From: JANWWM01 sp046719715
Lineage (GTDB): Bacteria; Bacteroidota; Chlorobiia; Chlorobiales; Thermochlorobacteraceae
Length of the DNA: 64,000 nucleotides
Assembly (NCBI GenBank): GCA_046719715.1
Contig: JBDNCJ010000004.1
Span: 1 to 64,000 of the forward strand
Reading direction: 5' to 3'
A program made the translations under genes and the position numbers. Under the pieces are notes generated by a model, which saw only the letters and a program-made list of their open reading frames with translations, did not search any database and was not told the origin of the DNA. How positions within the stretch are numbered: the stretch's first letter is position 1; every line of letters starts with the position of its first letter. Positions 8,759-18,485 of the stretch are shown piece by piece.

Positions 8759-10264
8759 TTAATTCATCACGAGCATCAAGACGGAATTTTTCGCAAAGTT
8801 GACGAGGGGCGTGAAGAAAAGCCCAAAGCCAATCGTGAGAATCGCCAAGAAAGTTGCAAGTGCATTAGCAAATGCGCCTGAATCCATCGGTGCTTCAGAA
8901 CCGTCTTCGGATTCGCGCAAATACATATTGAGCGGAATTTTGAAGTAGTAGTAGAGCGAAACCGCACTGGTGAGCACGCCGATAATCGCGAGCGTCAAAA
9001 ACACCGTGCCTTTGCCTAAGAGCGCGGTGAAAATCATATACTTTCCGATGAAGCCGATGGTTGGCGGCAAACCGGTCAGCGAGACGAGAAAGACCGTCAA
9101 GGCGGCGGCAGTGAGCGGCATTCTCTTGCCGAGTCCGCGATAGTCGTTCACATCATCGCTTCCGATTTTATTTGAAATCAAAATCACCACATAGAACGCA
9201 CCGACGTTCATAATTGTGTAGGCGACAAGGTAGAACATGACGGATTGCGTTCCAAGGTCGTCGGCAACCAAAACGCCTAAGAGCAAGTATCCAGCGTGCG
9301 CGATGGAAGAATACGCCAACATTCGCTTGACATTGCTTTGCCAAATTGCCGCAAAGTTCCCAAGCACCATTGAAACGAGGGCGATAAGCGCGAAGAAATT
9401 CACCCAATCAAATGCGAGTTCGCCCGTCGGCTCTGCGGGAATAGCGACTTTGAAGAAGCGAATCAGCATCGCAAAGCCTGCCGCTTTTGAACCGACCGAA
9501 AGAAACGCGGTAACCGGCGTCGGTGCGCCCTCATACACATCAGGCGACCAGAAGTGGAACGGCACCGCACCAATTTTGTAGCCGAATCCGCCCATCACCA
9601 GCAACGCGGCAAGCGTAAGCGTTACCTCGTCGACTTCATTCGCGCTGATGAACTTTGCAATTTCGTAGATGTTCGTTTGTCCCGTCAGCCCGTAAATGAG
9701 CGACATGCCATAGACCATCAAGCCCGACGACACCGCGCCGTAGATGATATATTTCAGCGAGGCTTCCGACGATTTAATTTGATGCTTCAAGTAACCCGTC
9801 AAGATGTAAGAGGAAATGCTCACGAGCTCGAGTGCAAGGAACATCATCAGCATATCGCTCGCCGACGCCATCAGGAACATTCCCAGCACCATGCCAATAA
9901 GCACCGCATAGTATTCGCCGATGTTTGCGACGTTCCTTTCACCAAATTCTTCTGAATCCATTGTAATCAGCACAGCAAGCGCGCCTGCACCAAGGAAAAG
10001 AAACTTGAAAAAGACGGCGAAGGGGTCTACAACATGCATTCGGAGGAAATACTCTTGGGTTTGCATATCCATCTGTTGCCAAGTGAAAAAGCCTGTGATT
10101 GCAAATCCGATGAGCGCGACCATCGGAATCGCAACGCGCTTTTCACGAAGCACCATATCGAGCACAATCACAACCAAAAACAGTGCAGAAAGCGACAGTT
10201 CAGGCACAAATGCGCCCAAACTTAATTTGACTTGTTCAATAATTTCGGGAAGGTTGTTCGGCAT
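8759..10264 (-). CDS. nuoN: NADH-quinone oxidoreductase subunit N
   Basis: A 501-residue antiporter-like membrane subunit of complex I, one of three proton-pumping modules. About 14 hydrophobic helices. Conserved features are LALELVSISSYILTGY (around residue 145) with the key glutamate and GYKIGAVPFHFWSPDVYEGA with the lysine and broken-helix region. RMLAYSSIAHAGYLL and LTGLPPTIGFIGK are also typical. It is the last gene of the nuo operon, 59 bp after nuoM. Confidence 0.96.
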   Translation of the reverse strand: MPNNLPEIIEQVKLSLGAFVPELSLSALFLVVIVLDMVLREKRVAIPMVALIGFAITGFFTWQQMDMQTQEYFLRMHVVDPFAVFFKFLFLGAGALAVLITMDSEEFGERNVANIGEYYAVLIGMVLGMFLMASASDMLMMFLALELVSISSYILTGYLKHQIKSSEASLKYIIYGAVSSGLMVYGMSLIYGLTGQTNIYEIAKFISANEVDEVTLTLAALLVMGGFGYKIGAVPFHFWSPDVYEGAPTPVTAFLSVGSKAAGFAMLIRFFKVAIPAEPTGELAFDWVNFFALIALVSMVLGNFAAIWQSNVKRMLAYSSIAHAGYLLLGVLVADDLGTQSVMFYLVAYTIMNVGAFYVVILISNKIGSDDVNDYRGLGKRMPLTAAALTVFLVSLTGLPPTIGFIGKYMIFTALLGKGTVFLTLAIIGVLTSAVSLYYYFKIPLNMYLRESEDGSEAPMDSGAFANALATFLAILTIGFGLFFTPLVNFAKNSVLMLVMN

Positions 10265-10323
10265 TTTGATTTAGAAGTCTTGTTGAATACGATTTTGATA
10301 CCGTTTGAAAAACTCTACAAACT

Positions 10324-11940
10324 TCACTTTAAGGCGACGTTTGCCGTTGCCGACAAAATTTCGGCGACCTTATTGAGGCTCGGCATAATTAAATCCAAAA
10401 CGGGCGCAGGATAAACGCCGATGATAATCACAATCGCGGCAAGCGGCGCGAGCAGAGCGATTTCTCGTCCGTCTAAATCCACTTTGCCTTTCCAATCGTG
10501 GAAGTGTGCGTGCTCTTCGCCGTGATGTCCTTCAACTTCGTAAGCCGCATTGGGTTTTCGTTCGCCTGTGAACATGCTCTTGTAAGCGCGGAGCAAATAG
10601 GCGGCTGAAAGCAAAATACCGAGCGTTCCAATGACCGAGAGAATGCGCGTTTGCTCAACGGCAAAGGCACCGAGAAAAACGAAGGCTTCGGCGACAAATC
10701 CCGACAGCGCAGGCATTCCCAAATTGCCCATAAAGGCAAGCAAAATAAAGCCGGTATAGACGGGCATGTATTTGGCAAGTCCGCCAAATTTGTCCATTTC
10801 TCGCGTATGGGCGCGTTCATAAATCACGCCGACAAGCAAGAACATCATCGGCGAGAGCAATCCGTGCGAGAACATTTGAAGCATTGCGCCCGACATTCCG
10901 AGCGAATTGACCGCCGAAATGCCCAGCAACACAAAGCCCATGTGCGAGACGGAAGAATACGCCACCATCTTTTTGAAGTCGGTTTGTGAAATCGCACAGA
11001 ACGCGCCATAGACGATGCTAATGACGCCGAAGAGCGCAATCCACCATGCAAATTGTTGGAAGACTTCGGGGAAAATCGGGAAGTTGATGCGTAGCAAGCC
11101 GTAGCCGCCGAGTTTGAGAAGCACCCCAGCGAGCACGACGGAAATCGGCGTTGGCGCTTCTACGTGTGCATCGGGAAGCCACGTGTGGAACGGCACCATC
11201 GGCACTTTAATGACAAATGCTAAAAAGAGCGCGAAGAACGCCAGCACGCGAAGCACTTGCGACTCTGGGGCTAACATGGACCCCGAAATGAAGTTCTTCT
11301 GATTTGCCATCGCCACCATGCTGAAGGTGTTGCGTCCCGTTTCGGGGTCAATGACACTTGTGTAAAGCGCGATAACGGCAAGGAGCATCAGCACAGAGCC
11401 GACAAGCGTATAAATGAAAAACTTAATCGCCGCATATTCGCGATTCTTCCCGCCCCAAATTCCAATGAGGAAATACATCGGAATCAAGGTTACTTCCCAA
11501 AAGATGTAAAAGAGGAAGAAGTCGAGCGCGAGGAAACAGCCCATCATCGACATCGACATCAAATTGTAGAGCACGAAGTAGCTTTTGACCGATTTTTCAA
11601 TCGTCCAACTTGCGCCCACGCCGACCAGCGCGACAATCGCCGTCAGAATCACCATCGTAACCGACAGTCCATCAATGCCCATGAAGTAATCAGCATTTAT
11701 GGTCGTATTTCCTAACTGAACCGAAAACCATGCCGCACGCTCCACAAATTGAAACTTGCTCACATCATCAACGCCTGCAAGGGACGGGTTGTAATTTTGC
11801 CAAATCACAACGGCTAATGCGACCTGACCTATCGCCGCCAAGAGCGAGATGAGACGAATAGCCTGCTTTTGCTCTTTTGGAATGAGCAGCGTAATCAGCG
11901 CGGCAATCAGTGGAAGAAATGTGATGAGCGTTAAAGTCAT
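10324..11940 (-). CDS. nuoM: NADH-quinone oxidoreductase subunit M
   Basis: A 538-residue antiporter-like subunit of complex I. Shows FWEVTLIPMYFLIGIWGG with the essential glutamate (E149), KVPMVPFHTWLPDAHVEAPT (K245 region), and KKMVAYSSVSHMGFV. A histidine-rich hydrophilic loop, GHHGEEHAHFHDW (residues 471-483), lies between the last helices. This mirrors a larger His-rich loop in NuoL. Length is typical of the family (about 500). Confidence 0.96.
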   Translation of the reverse strand: MTLTLITFLPLIAALITLLIPKEQKQAIRLISLLAAIGQVALAVVIWQNYNPSLAGVDDVSKFQFVERAAWFSVQLGNTTINADYFMGIDGLSVTMVILTAIVALVGVGASWTIEKSVKSYFVLYNLMSMSMMGCFLALDFFLFYIFWEVTLIPMYFLIGIWGGKNREYAAIKFFIYTLVGSVLMLLAVIALYTSVIDPETGRNTFSMVAMANQKNFISGSMLAPESQVLRVLAFFALFLAFVIKVPMVPFHTWLPDAHVEAPTPISVVLAGVLLKLGGYGLLRINFPIFPEVFQQFAWWIALFGVISIVYGAFCAISQTDFKKMVAYSSVSHMGFVLLGISAVNSLGMSGAMLQMFSHGLLSPMMFLLVGVIYERAHTREMDKFGGLAKYMPVYTGFILLAFMGNLGMPALSGFVAEAFVFLGAFAVEQTRILSVIGTLGILLSAAYLLRAYKSMFTGERKPNAAYEVEGHHGEEHAHFHDWKGKVDLDGREIALLAPLAAIVIIIGVYPAPVLDLIMPSLNKVAEILSATANVALK

Positions 11941-11970
11941 TGCAAATTCAAATTTTAAGGTTTTGGATTG

Positions 11971-14058
11971 TTAAACCAACTTGCTGAAAAAGTAACCGAT
12001 AACGGCGATTAAGAGGAGCGCGATATAAGTTTGCACGCGTCCTGTTTGCAGTTTTCGGAACAAGAGTCCGCTAATCTGCACCAGCGTTGCCGAAAGATTG
12101 ACGATGCCGTCGACGACGAGTTTATCAAAGCCGCCGCTGAACGACGAGAGTTTCACGCCCAAATTTCCAATACCTTTCACAAACGCGCCTTCCATAAACG
12201 TGTCGTTGAACCAGTTCATCATTTTTGAAATCAAGACGAAGGGGCTTGAAATCGCACCGATGTTTTTGGAATAGGCGAGATACGCCAATGCCAAGCCGAC
12301 GAGCGCGAGCGAAATGGAGAGCGTAACGACCGTTCCGTGCGCGTGATGCGCCGCTTCGGCGAGTTTTTGCTGACGAAGGTCTTGGAAATGCGCAACGCCA
12401 CTGTGCGATTCTTCCTTGTGAGCCGTTTCAGGTGCAATGGATTCGCCGCCTGCAATAGCGCCGAACACTTGCGCCGCACCTTGCAATCCTTCTTTCGTAA
12501 CGCCGACTTTGGTTTCAGGCGTTTTGACTGCGTTCATAAACCAGCCATGCTCGCCATCCAACGGGTTCGGGGAAAAGACGAAGAAGAACGACATCGCCGC
12601 TAAAATCACCAACGGAATTGTCATGACAGGAGCGGACTCATGAATTTCGCCGTGATGATGCTCACCATGCCCGTGATGATGATGGTCATCGGCGGAAGCA
12701 GGCTTTTCATCGGCGCGATTTTTCCCGAAGAATACCATAAACCACTGACGCCCCATGTAGAACGGCGTGAGCAGTGCCGCCGAAAAGCCCAGCACAGGAA
12801 CCAGCATCGCCCAACTGCCTTCAACACTTGCGTAGCCGACTGCGCCCGCCAAAATGGCGTCTTTGCTCAAAAAGCCCGTAAAGAGCGGCAATCCTGCCAA
12901 CGCAAATAAACAAATCGTAAATGTGGCGAAGGTGATTGGCATTTTTTTCATCAAGCCGCCCATGTAGCGCATGTCTTGCTCGTGGTGCGTGGCGTGAATG
13001 ACCGACCCAGAGCCCAAAAAGAGCCCCGCTTTGAAAAAGGCGTGCGTTACAAGGTGGAAAAGTGCCGCCGCGAATGCGCCAACGCCCATGCCCATCACCA
13101 TGTAGCCCAACTGCGAGAGCGTCGAGTAAGCCAACACGCGCTTGATGTCGTTTTGGGTAATGGCAATCGTTGCCGCAAAGAACGCCGTTACCGCCCCAAT
13201 GACGGCGATAATCGCAAGCGCATCGGGCGTTAAAATCACGAAGACGCGCGCCACGAGATAAACGCCTGCCGCAACCATCGTCGCCGCGTGAATCAATGCG
13301 GAAACCGGCGTCGGACCTTCCATCGCGTCAGGAAGCCAAGTGTGAAGCGGAAATTGCGCCGACTTTCCAACGCACCCCATAAAGAGCAACACGCCCGCTA
13401 CTGTCAGCCAGCCTTCGCCCCAAGTGAATTTGCCCTCGCCGATGTTTTGATAAATTTCTTGATAATTGAAGGTTTGGAATTGCGCAAAGAGAATCAAAAT
13501 GCCGAGCCAAAAGCCGATGTCGCCAACGCGATTGAGCATGAAGGCTTTGTTTTGTGCCGCCGCCGCCGAATCGCGCTCAAAGTAAAATCCAATTAAGAGA
13601 AATGAAGAAAGACCGACGAGTTCCCAGAAGCAATAAATCGCAAAAAGGTTGTTGGAAAGCACAATACCGAGCATTGAGAAGGTGAAGACGCCCAAGTATC
13701 CGAAATATCGCTCGTAGCGCGGTTCGCCCGCCATATAGCCCATTGAGAAGAAGTGCACCAAGAAACTGATTCCGGTAACGACGATGAGCATCACGGCGGT
13801 AATTTTATCAATCAAAATTCCGAGCTTGATTTCCATCGTTCCTAAATTCGCCCACGTAAAACTCCATTCTTGTTGGAAATTTTCTTGACCTAACGCCGAA
13901 AAGGCTACGTAGAGCGATAAGCCCAATGCGCCGCCGATGATTGCCGTTGCCACAAAGTCGCCGTTTCGCGGCAGTTTTTTTCCGAAGAAAATTTGCACCG
14001 CAAACGAAAGGAGCGGAAGAAGCAAGATGTAGATGCTGTATTGAATCAGGTCAGGCAT
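11971..14058 (-). CDS. nuoL: NADH-quinone oxidoreductase subunit L
   Basis: A 695-residue antiporter-like subunit, the most distal pump of complex I with the long lateral helix at its C-terminus. Motifs: FWELVGLSSFLLIGF (E146), GKSAQFPLHTWLPDAMEGPT (K232 region), KRVLAYSTLSQLGYM and LAGLPLFTGFLSKD. A His-rich segment DDHHHHGHGEHHHGEIHE (residues 457-474) and a further AAHHAHG (around 570) stand in hydrophilic loops. At 695 residues it is longer than many homologues because of these loops. Confidence 0.96.
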   Translation of the reverse strand: MPDLIQYSIYILLLPLLSFAVQIFFGKKLPRNGDFVATAIIGGALGLSLYVAFSALGQENFQQEWSFTWANLGTMEIKLGILIDKITAVMLIVVTGISFLVHFFSMGYMAGEPRYERYFGYLGVFTFSMLGIVLSNNLFAIYCFWELVGLSSFLLIGFYFERDSAAAAQNKAFMLNRVGDIGFWLGILILFAQFQTFNYQEIYQNIGEGKFTWGEGWLTVAGVLLFMGCVGKSAQFPLHTWLPDAMEGPTPVSALIHAATMVAAGVYLVARVFVILTPDALAIIAVIGAVTAFFAATIAITQNDIKRVLAYSTLSQLGYMVMGMGVGAFAAALFHLVTHAFFKAGLFLGSGSVIHATHHEQDMRYMGGLMKKMPITFATFTICLFALAGLPLFTGFLSKDAILAGAVGYASVEGSWAMLVPVLGFSAALLTPFYMGRQWFMVFFGKNRADEKPASADDHHHHGHGEHHHGEIHESAPVMTIPLVILAAMSFFFVFSPNPLDGEHGWFMNAVKTPETKVGVTKEGLQGAAQVFGAIAGGESIAPETAHKEESHSGVAHFQDLRQQKLAEAAHHAHGTVVTLSISLALVGLALAYLAYSKNIGAISSPFVLISKMMNWFNDTFMEGAFVKGIGNLGVKLSSFSGGFDKLVVDGIVNLSATLVQISGLLFRKLQTGRVQTYIALLLIAVIGYFFSKLV

Positions 14059-14099
14059 TTTCTCTGTAAAATTTTTAGGATTAGGATTAGTTTTACAAA

Positions 14100-14408
14100 C
14101 TATTCGCGCATCGTATCGATTTCGCCGACGTCGACGGTTTTGAAGGTGGCGTAGATATTCAGCACGATTGCCAGCGCAACCGCCGCTTCCGCCGCCGCCA
14201 GAATGATGACGAACATGGAGAACATCACACCGCTCATCGTGCCACTGTATTTTGAGAATGCGACGAGGTTTAAATTTGCCGCGTTCAAAATCAGTTCAAC
14301 GCCCATCAGCACCACGACCGCATTGCGCCGCGTCATGACGCCGAACAGTCCGAGCGAAAACAAAATCGCCGAGAGCACGAGAAAATGATTCAATCCGATT
14401 TCAGGCAT
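14100..14408 (-). CDS. nuoK: NADH-quinone oxidoreductase subunit K
   Basis: A 102-residue three-helix membrane subunit. Contains GVMTRRNAVVVLMGVELILNAANLNLVAFS, with the conserved glutamate of the second helix, and AAAEAAVALAIVLNIY with the third-helix glutamate. These form part of the membrane charge chain that links quinone reduction to pumping. 31 bp separate it from nuoJ. Confidence 0.95.
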   Translation of the reverse strand: MPEIGLNHFLVLSAILFSLGLFGVMTRRNAVVVLMGVELILNAANLNLVAFSKYSGTMSGVMFSMFVIILAAAEAAVALAIVLNIYATFKTVDVGEIDTMRE

Positions 14409-14439
14409 ATCGATAATTTGTTTTAGAGTTCAGCGGAAA

Positions 14440-14976
14440 CTACTTCGTTGCGCTCACTTTGCTGTCGGAACGCGCGATATATGCCGCCCCGATGAGCGCG
14501 ACAAAAAGCAGAATTGAGACGATTTCAAACGGCAACACGTAGTTGGTGATGACTTCGTAGCCAATAGGCTCAACGACTGTCGTCGTTCTTGGCTCGCCCG
14601 TCGTATACCACTTGGCTCGGTAAAGGAACGTGTAAAGGAGCGCGCCCATAATTGCGAACATAATCAGGAGCGACGGAATCAAGTTGAAGACGTCGGTCAG
14701 AATCCGCTCTTGGGTGATTTTATTCGTGAGCATCACGCCGAAGAGGAGCAGAATCAAAATTCCGCCGACATACACGACGATTTGCGTTACGGCGACGAAA
14801 TCCGCGCTCAAATACACATACATCGCACTGATGCCGAAGAGCGTGAAAAGAATAGAAAATGCGGAGTAAATAATGCTTTTTGAAAATACGACCATTGCCG
14901 CCGAAACCACAATAATTGTGGCAAAGAGATAGAAAATGGCTTGGTAGGCGATTGCCCCGAAATCAAAATTTTCCAT
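14440..14976 (-). CDS. nuoJ: NADH-quinone oxidoreductase subunit J
   Basis: A 178-residue membrane subunit with five hydrophobic helices: IFYLFATIIVVSAAMVVFS at the start and SADFVAVTQIVVYVGGILILLLFGVML, the helix 3 region with the pi-bulge. VLPFEIVSILLFVALIGAAY carries the C-terminal conserved glutamate. Positioned between nuoI and nuoK as in other complex I operons. Confidence 0.95.
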   Translation of the reverse strand: MENFDFGAIAYQAIFYLFATIIVVSAAMVVFSKSIIYSAFSILFTLFGISAMYVYLSADFVAVTQIVVYVGGILILLLFGVMLTNKITQERILTDVFNLIPSLLIMFAIMGALLYTFLYRAKWYTTGEPRTTTVVEPIGYEVITNYVLPFEIVSILLFVALIGAAYIARSDSKVSATK

Positions 14977-15067
14977 TGTTTAACATTAAAAGTTTGCTCG
15001 TTGCTTACGATTTGTTTTATGTTGAGCGAGAAGTGTTTTTATCAACGCCTCCCGCTCACGCTTCGAT

Positions 15068-16018
15068 TTACTCGCCGCCTTCGGCTTGTTTTTTTGCCGC
15101 TTCTTCGGCGGCTTTTTTCGCCGCAAGTTTTGCCGCCATCATGGGCGGAAGTTTCTTAGCGGGTTGTGCGTCGTCGCTTGGCGTTTCGGCTTTTGGCGTT
15201 TCAGCCTGCGCGGATTCTGCCTTAGCTTCGGGCGTTGCTGTTCCTTCTGCGCCTGCTTTTTTCGCCGCAAGTTTTGCCGCCATCATGGGTGGCAGTTTCT
15301 TAGCGGGTGCTTCCGCCGCGGGTGCAGATTCGGCTGTCGGCGTGCTTGAAGGGGCTTCCGCGCTTGCCGCCGCCGCTTTTTTCGCCGCTAAGGGAGAAAC
15401 GCGCGCGCCTGCTGCGGGTGCCGCTTTGGGTGCCGCCGCTTTTCTTGCCTTTTCTTCTTCTTCATATTTGGCAAGCTTCTCGCGCTTTTCTTTTTCTTTT
15501 TCTATTGTGAGGACGCTGAAGTGATAAATAAAGTTGGAGCGGTCAACTTCGGCGAAGTCGTGAACGGGCGTCATGGTCAGGCACTCTGTCGGGCACGGGT
15601 AGGTGCATAGTCCGCAATACATGCACTTTGCCATATCGATATCGAACTTGGAGAGCCAGAGTTTTTTCTTGCTTCCGTCGCTCGTGGTGCCGAGTTCTTC
15701 AATGTCATCAGGCGTGGCTTTGAATGATTCAATCGTGATACAATTTACTGGGCAGGCATTTGCGCATTGATTGCAGGCGATACAGTCGTCGGCGTCGTTA
15801 TGCAGTCGGTTGCGCGAGAAATCCGGCGTCGGAATCGCTTCGCTCGGATATTGAATCGTTACCAAGCCTTCGTTGAGCTTGTTGAAATAATTATCGTCGT
15901 CTATCAGCGCAGTTTCTTCGCGCCATTTTGTTGCTTTTGAGAGGTGTTTAAGCGTGATGCTCATTCCGCCAATGACGGACGAGACGCCTTTTTTTATGGA
16001 ATCCACATACTCCGACAT
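15068..16018 (-). CDS. nuoI: NADH-quinone oxidoreductase subunit I with long C-terminal extension
   Basis: The ferredoxin-like subunit that carries clusters N6a and N6b and passes electrons to NuoB. Cysteines C79, C82, C85, C89 (CIACNQCANACP) and C132, C135, C138, C142 (CMYCGLCTYPCP) provide both 4Fe-4S clusters. The conserved core ends near residue 180. A further 130 or so residues are Ala/Lys/Pro/Glu-rich and contain a duplicated AKKLPPMMAAKLAAKKA block (about residues 237-254 and 285-302), preceded by a related VSPLAAKKAAAAS. The extension is unusual for NuoI and its function is unknown. Confidence 0.93.
   Translation of the reverse strand: MSEYVDSIKKGVSSVIGGMSITLKHLSKATKWREETALIDDDNYFNKLNEGLVTIQYPSEAIPTPDFSRNRLHNDADDCIACNQCANACPVNCITIESFKATPDDIEELGTTSDGSKKKLWLSKFDIDMAKCMYCGLCTYPCPTECLTMTPVHDFAEVDRSNFIYHFSVLTIEKEKEKREKLAKYEEEEKARKAAAPKAAPAAGARVSPLAAKKAAAASAEAPSSTPTAESAPAAEAPAKKLPPMMAAKLAAKKAGAEGTATPEAKAESAQAETPKAETPSDDAQPAKKLPPMMAAKLAAKKAAEEAAKKQAEGGE
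15111..15308. repeat. 54-bp in-frame direct repeat in nuoI
   Basis: Positions 15111-15164 and 15255-15308 are identical at 52 of 54 bases by eye (differences in GGGCGGAAG versus GGGTGGCAG). Start-to-start distance is 144 bp, a multiple of three, so both copies encode the same PPMMAAKLAAKKA block. Confidence 0.85.
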
Positions 16019-16077
16019 AAATGTAATTGTTTAGAATTTTGAAAGATTATACTTTATCTGCCTCTTGCTTCACGCTT

Positions 16078-17205
16078 TTATCGCACATAGAGTTCCCAGA
16101 CTGCGGCGAACACGAAAATGAGCAAAGCAATCGGGGTGAGTACCTTCCAACAGAGATACATCAGTTGGTCAACTCGGAATCTTGGGAAGGTCCAGCGCAC
16201 CCACATCATTACAATCACGAAGAAAAATCCTTTCAGAATAATCCAGAACGCGCCCCAAATCGGACCGTTAGTCAAATCGTTAAGCGCAATGCCACCGATA
16301 TTTGGAAGTGGTGAATTCCAGCCGCCTAAAAAGAGCACCGAAAGAATGACGCTCGTCATGAACATAGACGCATATTCAGCAAGGAAAATCATAGCGAACT
16401 TCATTCCGCCATATTCGGTGAAGTAGCCAGAGACGAGTTCCGATTCCGCCTCGGGAATATCAAAGGGGGCGCGATTACATTCGGCGAGAGCGGCGATGAA
16501 ATAAATAATCATAGCCAGCCACGCGACAGGCGATTGAAAGACCGCGTAATGCAAAATTCCAAGTTCGCCGCTTTGCGACATCACGATTTTTTGCATCGAG
16601 AGCGAGCCTGCCATCATCACGCCGACGAGAATCGCAATGCTGGCGGGGATTTCGTAACTGACGACTTGCGCCACGCTTCGCACAGCGCCGAAAAGCGACC
16701 ATTTATTGTTCGAGCCCCAGCCGCACATCAAAATGCCTACGGCTTCGACCGAGACGATAGAGACAGCGTAAAACACGCCCACGTTCAAATCTGCGCCGAT
16801 GAACTCACTGCTGAACGGTAGAACCGCATATGCGGCGAATGCACCCACAAAAATGATCAGTGGTCCCAAAACGAAGAGTGGCTTATCAGCCGCCGCTGGC
16901 ACAATATCTTCTTTTTGAATCAGTTTGAGAATGTCGGCAATCGTTTGAAGCAAGCCCCATTTACCGGTCTCGTTTGGTCCGATACGGTCTTGCATGAATG
17001 CTGATACTTTCCGCTCCCCATATACGCCGACATAGAGCGCGTAAAGTGCAATAAAGACAAGCGGAATTGCCGGAATTGCAAAGATGCCGACCGGAACACC
17101 GAAGAGTTCAATCGATTCAAGGGTTTTGACCCATGAGTTTTCCGCTTGAACAGGCGTGGCGGCTGTCGCAAGCGCGTCGGGCGTGAGTATGGCGAGTTGC
17201 TTCAT
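16078..17205 (-). CDS. nuoH: NADH-quinone oxidoreductase subunit H
   Basis: A 375-residue membrane subunit at the junction with the hydrophilic arm, contributing to the quinone site. Diagnostic motifs are GERKVSAFMQDRIGPNETG (about residues 65-83), GSNNKWSLFGAVRSVAQ with the conserved arginine loop, and the cytoplasmic loop ALAECNRAPFDIPEAESELV. WVRWTFPRFRVDQLM is at the C-terminal end. Separated by 80 bp from nuoD. Confidence 0.96.
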   Translation of the reverse strand: MKQLAILTPDALATAATPVQAENSWVKTLESIELFGVPVGIFAIPAIPLVFIALYALYVGVYGERKVSAFMQDRIGPNETGKWGLLQTIADILKLIQKEDIVPAAADKPLFVLGPLIIFVGAFAAYAVLPFSSEFIGADLNVGVFYAVSIVSVEAVGILMCGWGSNNKWSLFGAVRSVAQVVSYEIPASIAILVGVMMAGSLSMQKIVMSQSGELGILHYAVFQSPVAWLAMIIYFIAALAECNRAPFDIPEAESELVSGYFTEYGGMKFAMIFLAEYASMFMTSVILSVLFLGGWNSPLPNIGGIALNDLTNGPIWGAFWIILKGFFFVIVMMWVRWTFPRFRVDQLMYLCWKVLTPIALLIFVFAAVWELYVR

Positions 17206-17285
17206 CTCAAAAACACGAATTAGAAAGCGTTTGACTTAACTATTTTGATTAAAACTTCTTAATGACCTTCATCTTGAATGTGCGG

Positions 17286-18485
17286 CTATCGGTCGACTTC
17301 GCCGAGCACAATATCGATGCTTCCCAAAATGGCGACAACGTCGGAAATCAAATTTCCTTTGCTTAAATCCGACATCACCGAGAGATTGACAAAACATGCC
17401 GCACGCGATTTGCATCGGAACGGTTTCGTGCCTTTGCCGTCGGCAATCACATAAAATCCGACTTCGCCTCTTGGATTTTCGCCGCGGGCGTAGGCTTCGC
17501 CTGCTGGTGGCTTAATGCGCTTCGGCACGGCGGCGTGCGGGTCAAAATTCGGGTCTTCGGGCATCTTATCGAGGCATTGCTGAATGATTTTCAGGCTCTC
17601 ATAAATTTCATAGCAACGAACCAAGTGCCGCGAGAGGCTATCGCCGATGATGGAAAGTTTTCCATCAGGCACAGCGACGTCAAATTCAAGTTCAGGATAA
17701 ATGGAATAGGGGTCGTTTTTGCGCAAATCCCATTTTACGCCAGAGCCGCGAAGCATCGGACCAGAGCAACCGTAGTTAATGGCAACATCAGCCGGCAAAA
17801 TGCCAATGCCGCGCGTGCGCTCAATGAAAAGTTCATTTTCGGTGAGGAGTGCCATCATTTCGTCGACCTTCGGCTTGTAATACTTAACAAATTCAGCGGT
17901 GCGCTGTTTGAACTTCGCCGGAAAATTATGCGAGACGCCGCCAACCCAAATGTAGTTGTAAAGCATTCGTGCGCCGCAAAGCCACTCCAAGAGCGTGAGA
18001 ATGTGTTCACGGTCGCGCATGATGTGCAAAAACGGCGTAAAGGCGCCGATGTCCAATCCATATGTAGCGATTGCGACTTGGTGCGACGCGATGCGTTGCA
18101 ATTCCGCGACAATCACGCGCATAAATTCCACTCGGCGCGGCACTTCAATGTTGAGCAATTTTTCAACCGCCATCACGTAGGCGTGTTCGGTGTTCATCGC
18201 CGAAAGGTAATCCATTCTATCGGTGTAGGGAATGACTTGTTGGTAGTCGAGGGCTTCGGCGTGTTTTTCAAAACAGCGATGCAAATAGCCCATGTGCGGC
18301 GTGGCTTTCATAACCACTTCTCCGTCGGTGATGAGCTCGACGCGCAAAACGCCGTGCGTTGCCGGGTGTTGCGGACCCATGTTGAGCGTCATGTATTCCG
18401 TCTCAAGGTCTTTCTCAACGACATATTGATTCGAGCCCGTCTGTGAAAGGCGCGTCTTCGGGGTATATTCCAATGTTTCCGCCAT
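17286..18485 (-). CDS. nuoD: NADH-quinone oxidoreductase subunit D (49 kDa subunit)
   Basis: A 399-residue soluble subunit forming the quinone pocket with NuoB. Contains LNMGPQHPATHGVLRVEL (residues 34-51) with the quinone-loop histidine, PHMGYLHRCFEKHAE, YTDRMDYLSAMNTEHAYV and the C-terminal LGSIDIVLGEVDR. It lacks the nickel-binding CxxC pairs of the related hydrogenase large subunits, so it is a complex I and not a hydrogenase protein. 434 bp of repeats separate it from nuoC. Confidence 0.96.
   Translation of the reverse strand: MAETLEYTPKTRLSQTGSNQYVVEKDLETEYMTLNMGPQHPATHGVLRVELITDGEVVMKATPHMGYLHRCFEKHAEALDYQQVIPYTDRMDYLSAMNTEHAYVMAVEKLLNIEVPRRVEFMRVIVAELQRIASHQVAIATYGLDIGAFTPFLHIMRDREHILTLLEWLCGARMLYNYIWVGGVSHNFPAKFKQRTAEFVKYYKPKVDEMMALLTENELFIERTRGIGILPADVAINYGCSGPMLRGSGVKWDLRKNDPYSIYPELEFDVAVPDGKLSIIGDSLSRHLVRCYEIYESLKIIQQCLDKMPEDPNFDPHAAVPKRIKPPAGEAYARGENPRGEVGFYVIADGKGTKPFRCKSRAACFVNLSVMSDLSKGNLISDVVAILGSIDIVLGEVDR

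Noticed and set aside
17535..18446. 303-codon open frame opposite nuoD
   Set aside because: Antisense shadow; nuoD is fully conserved on the other strand.
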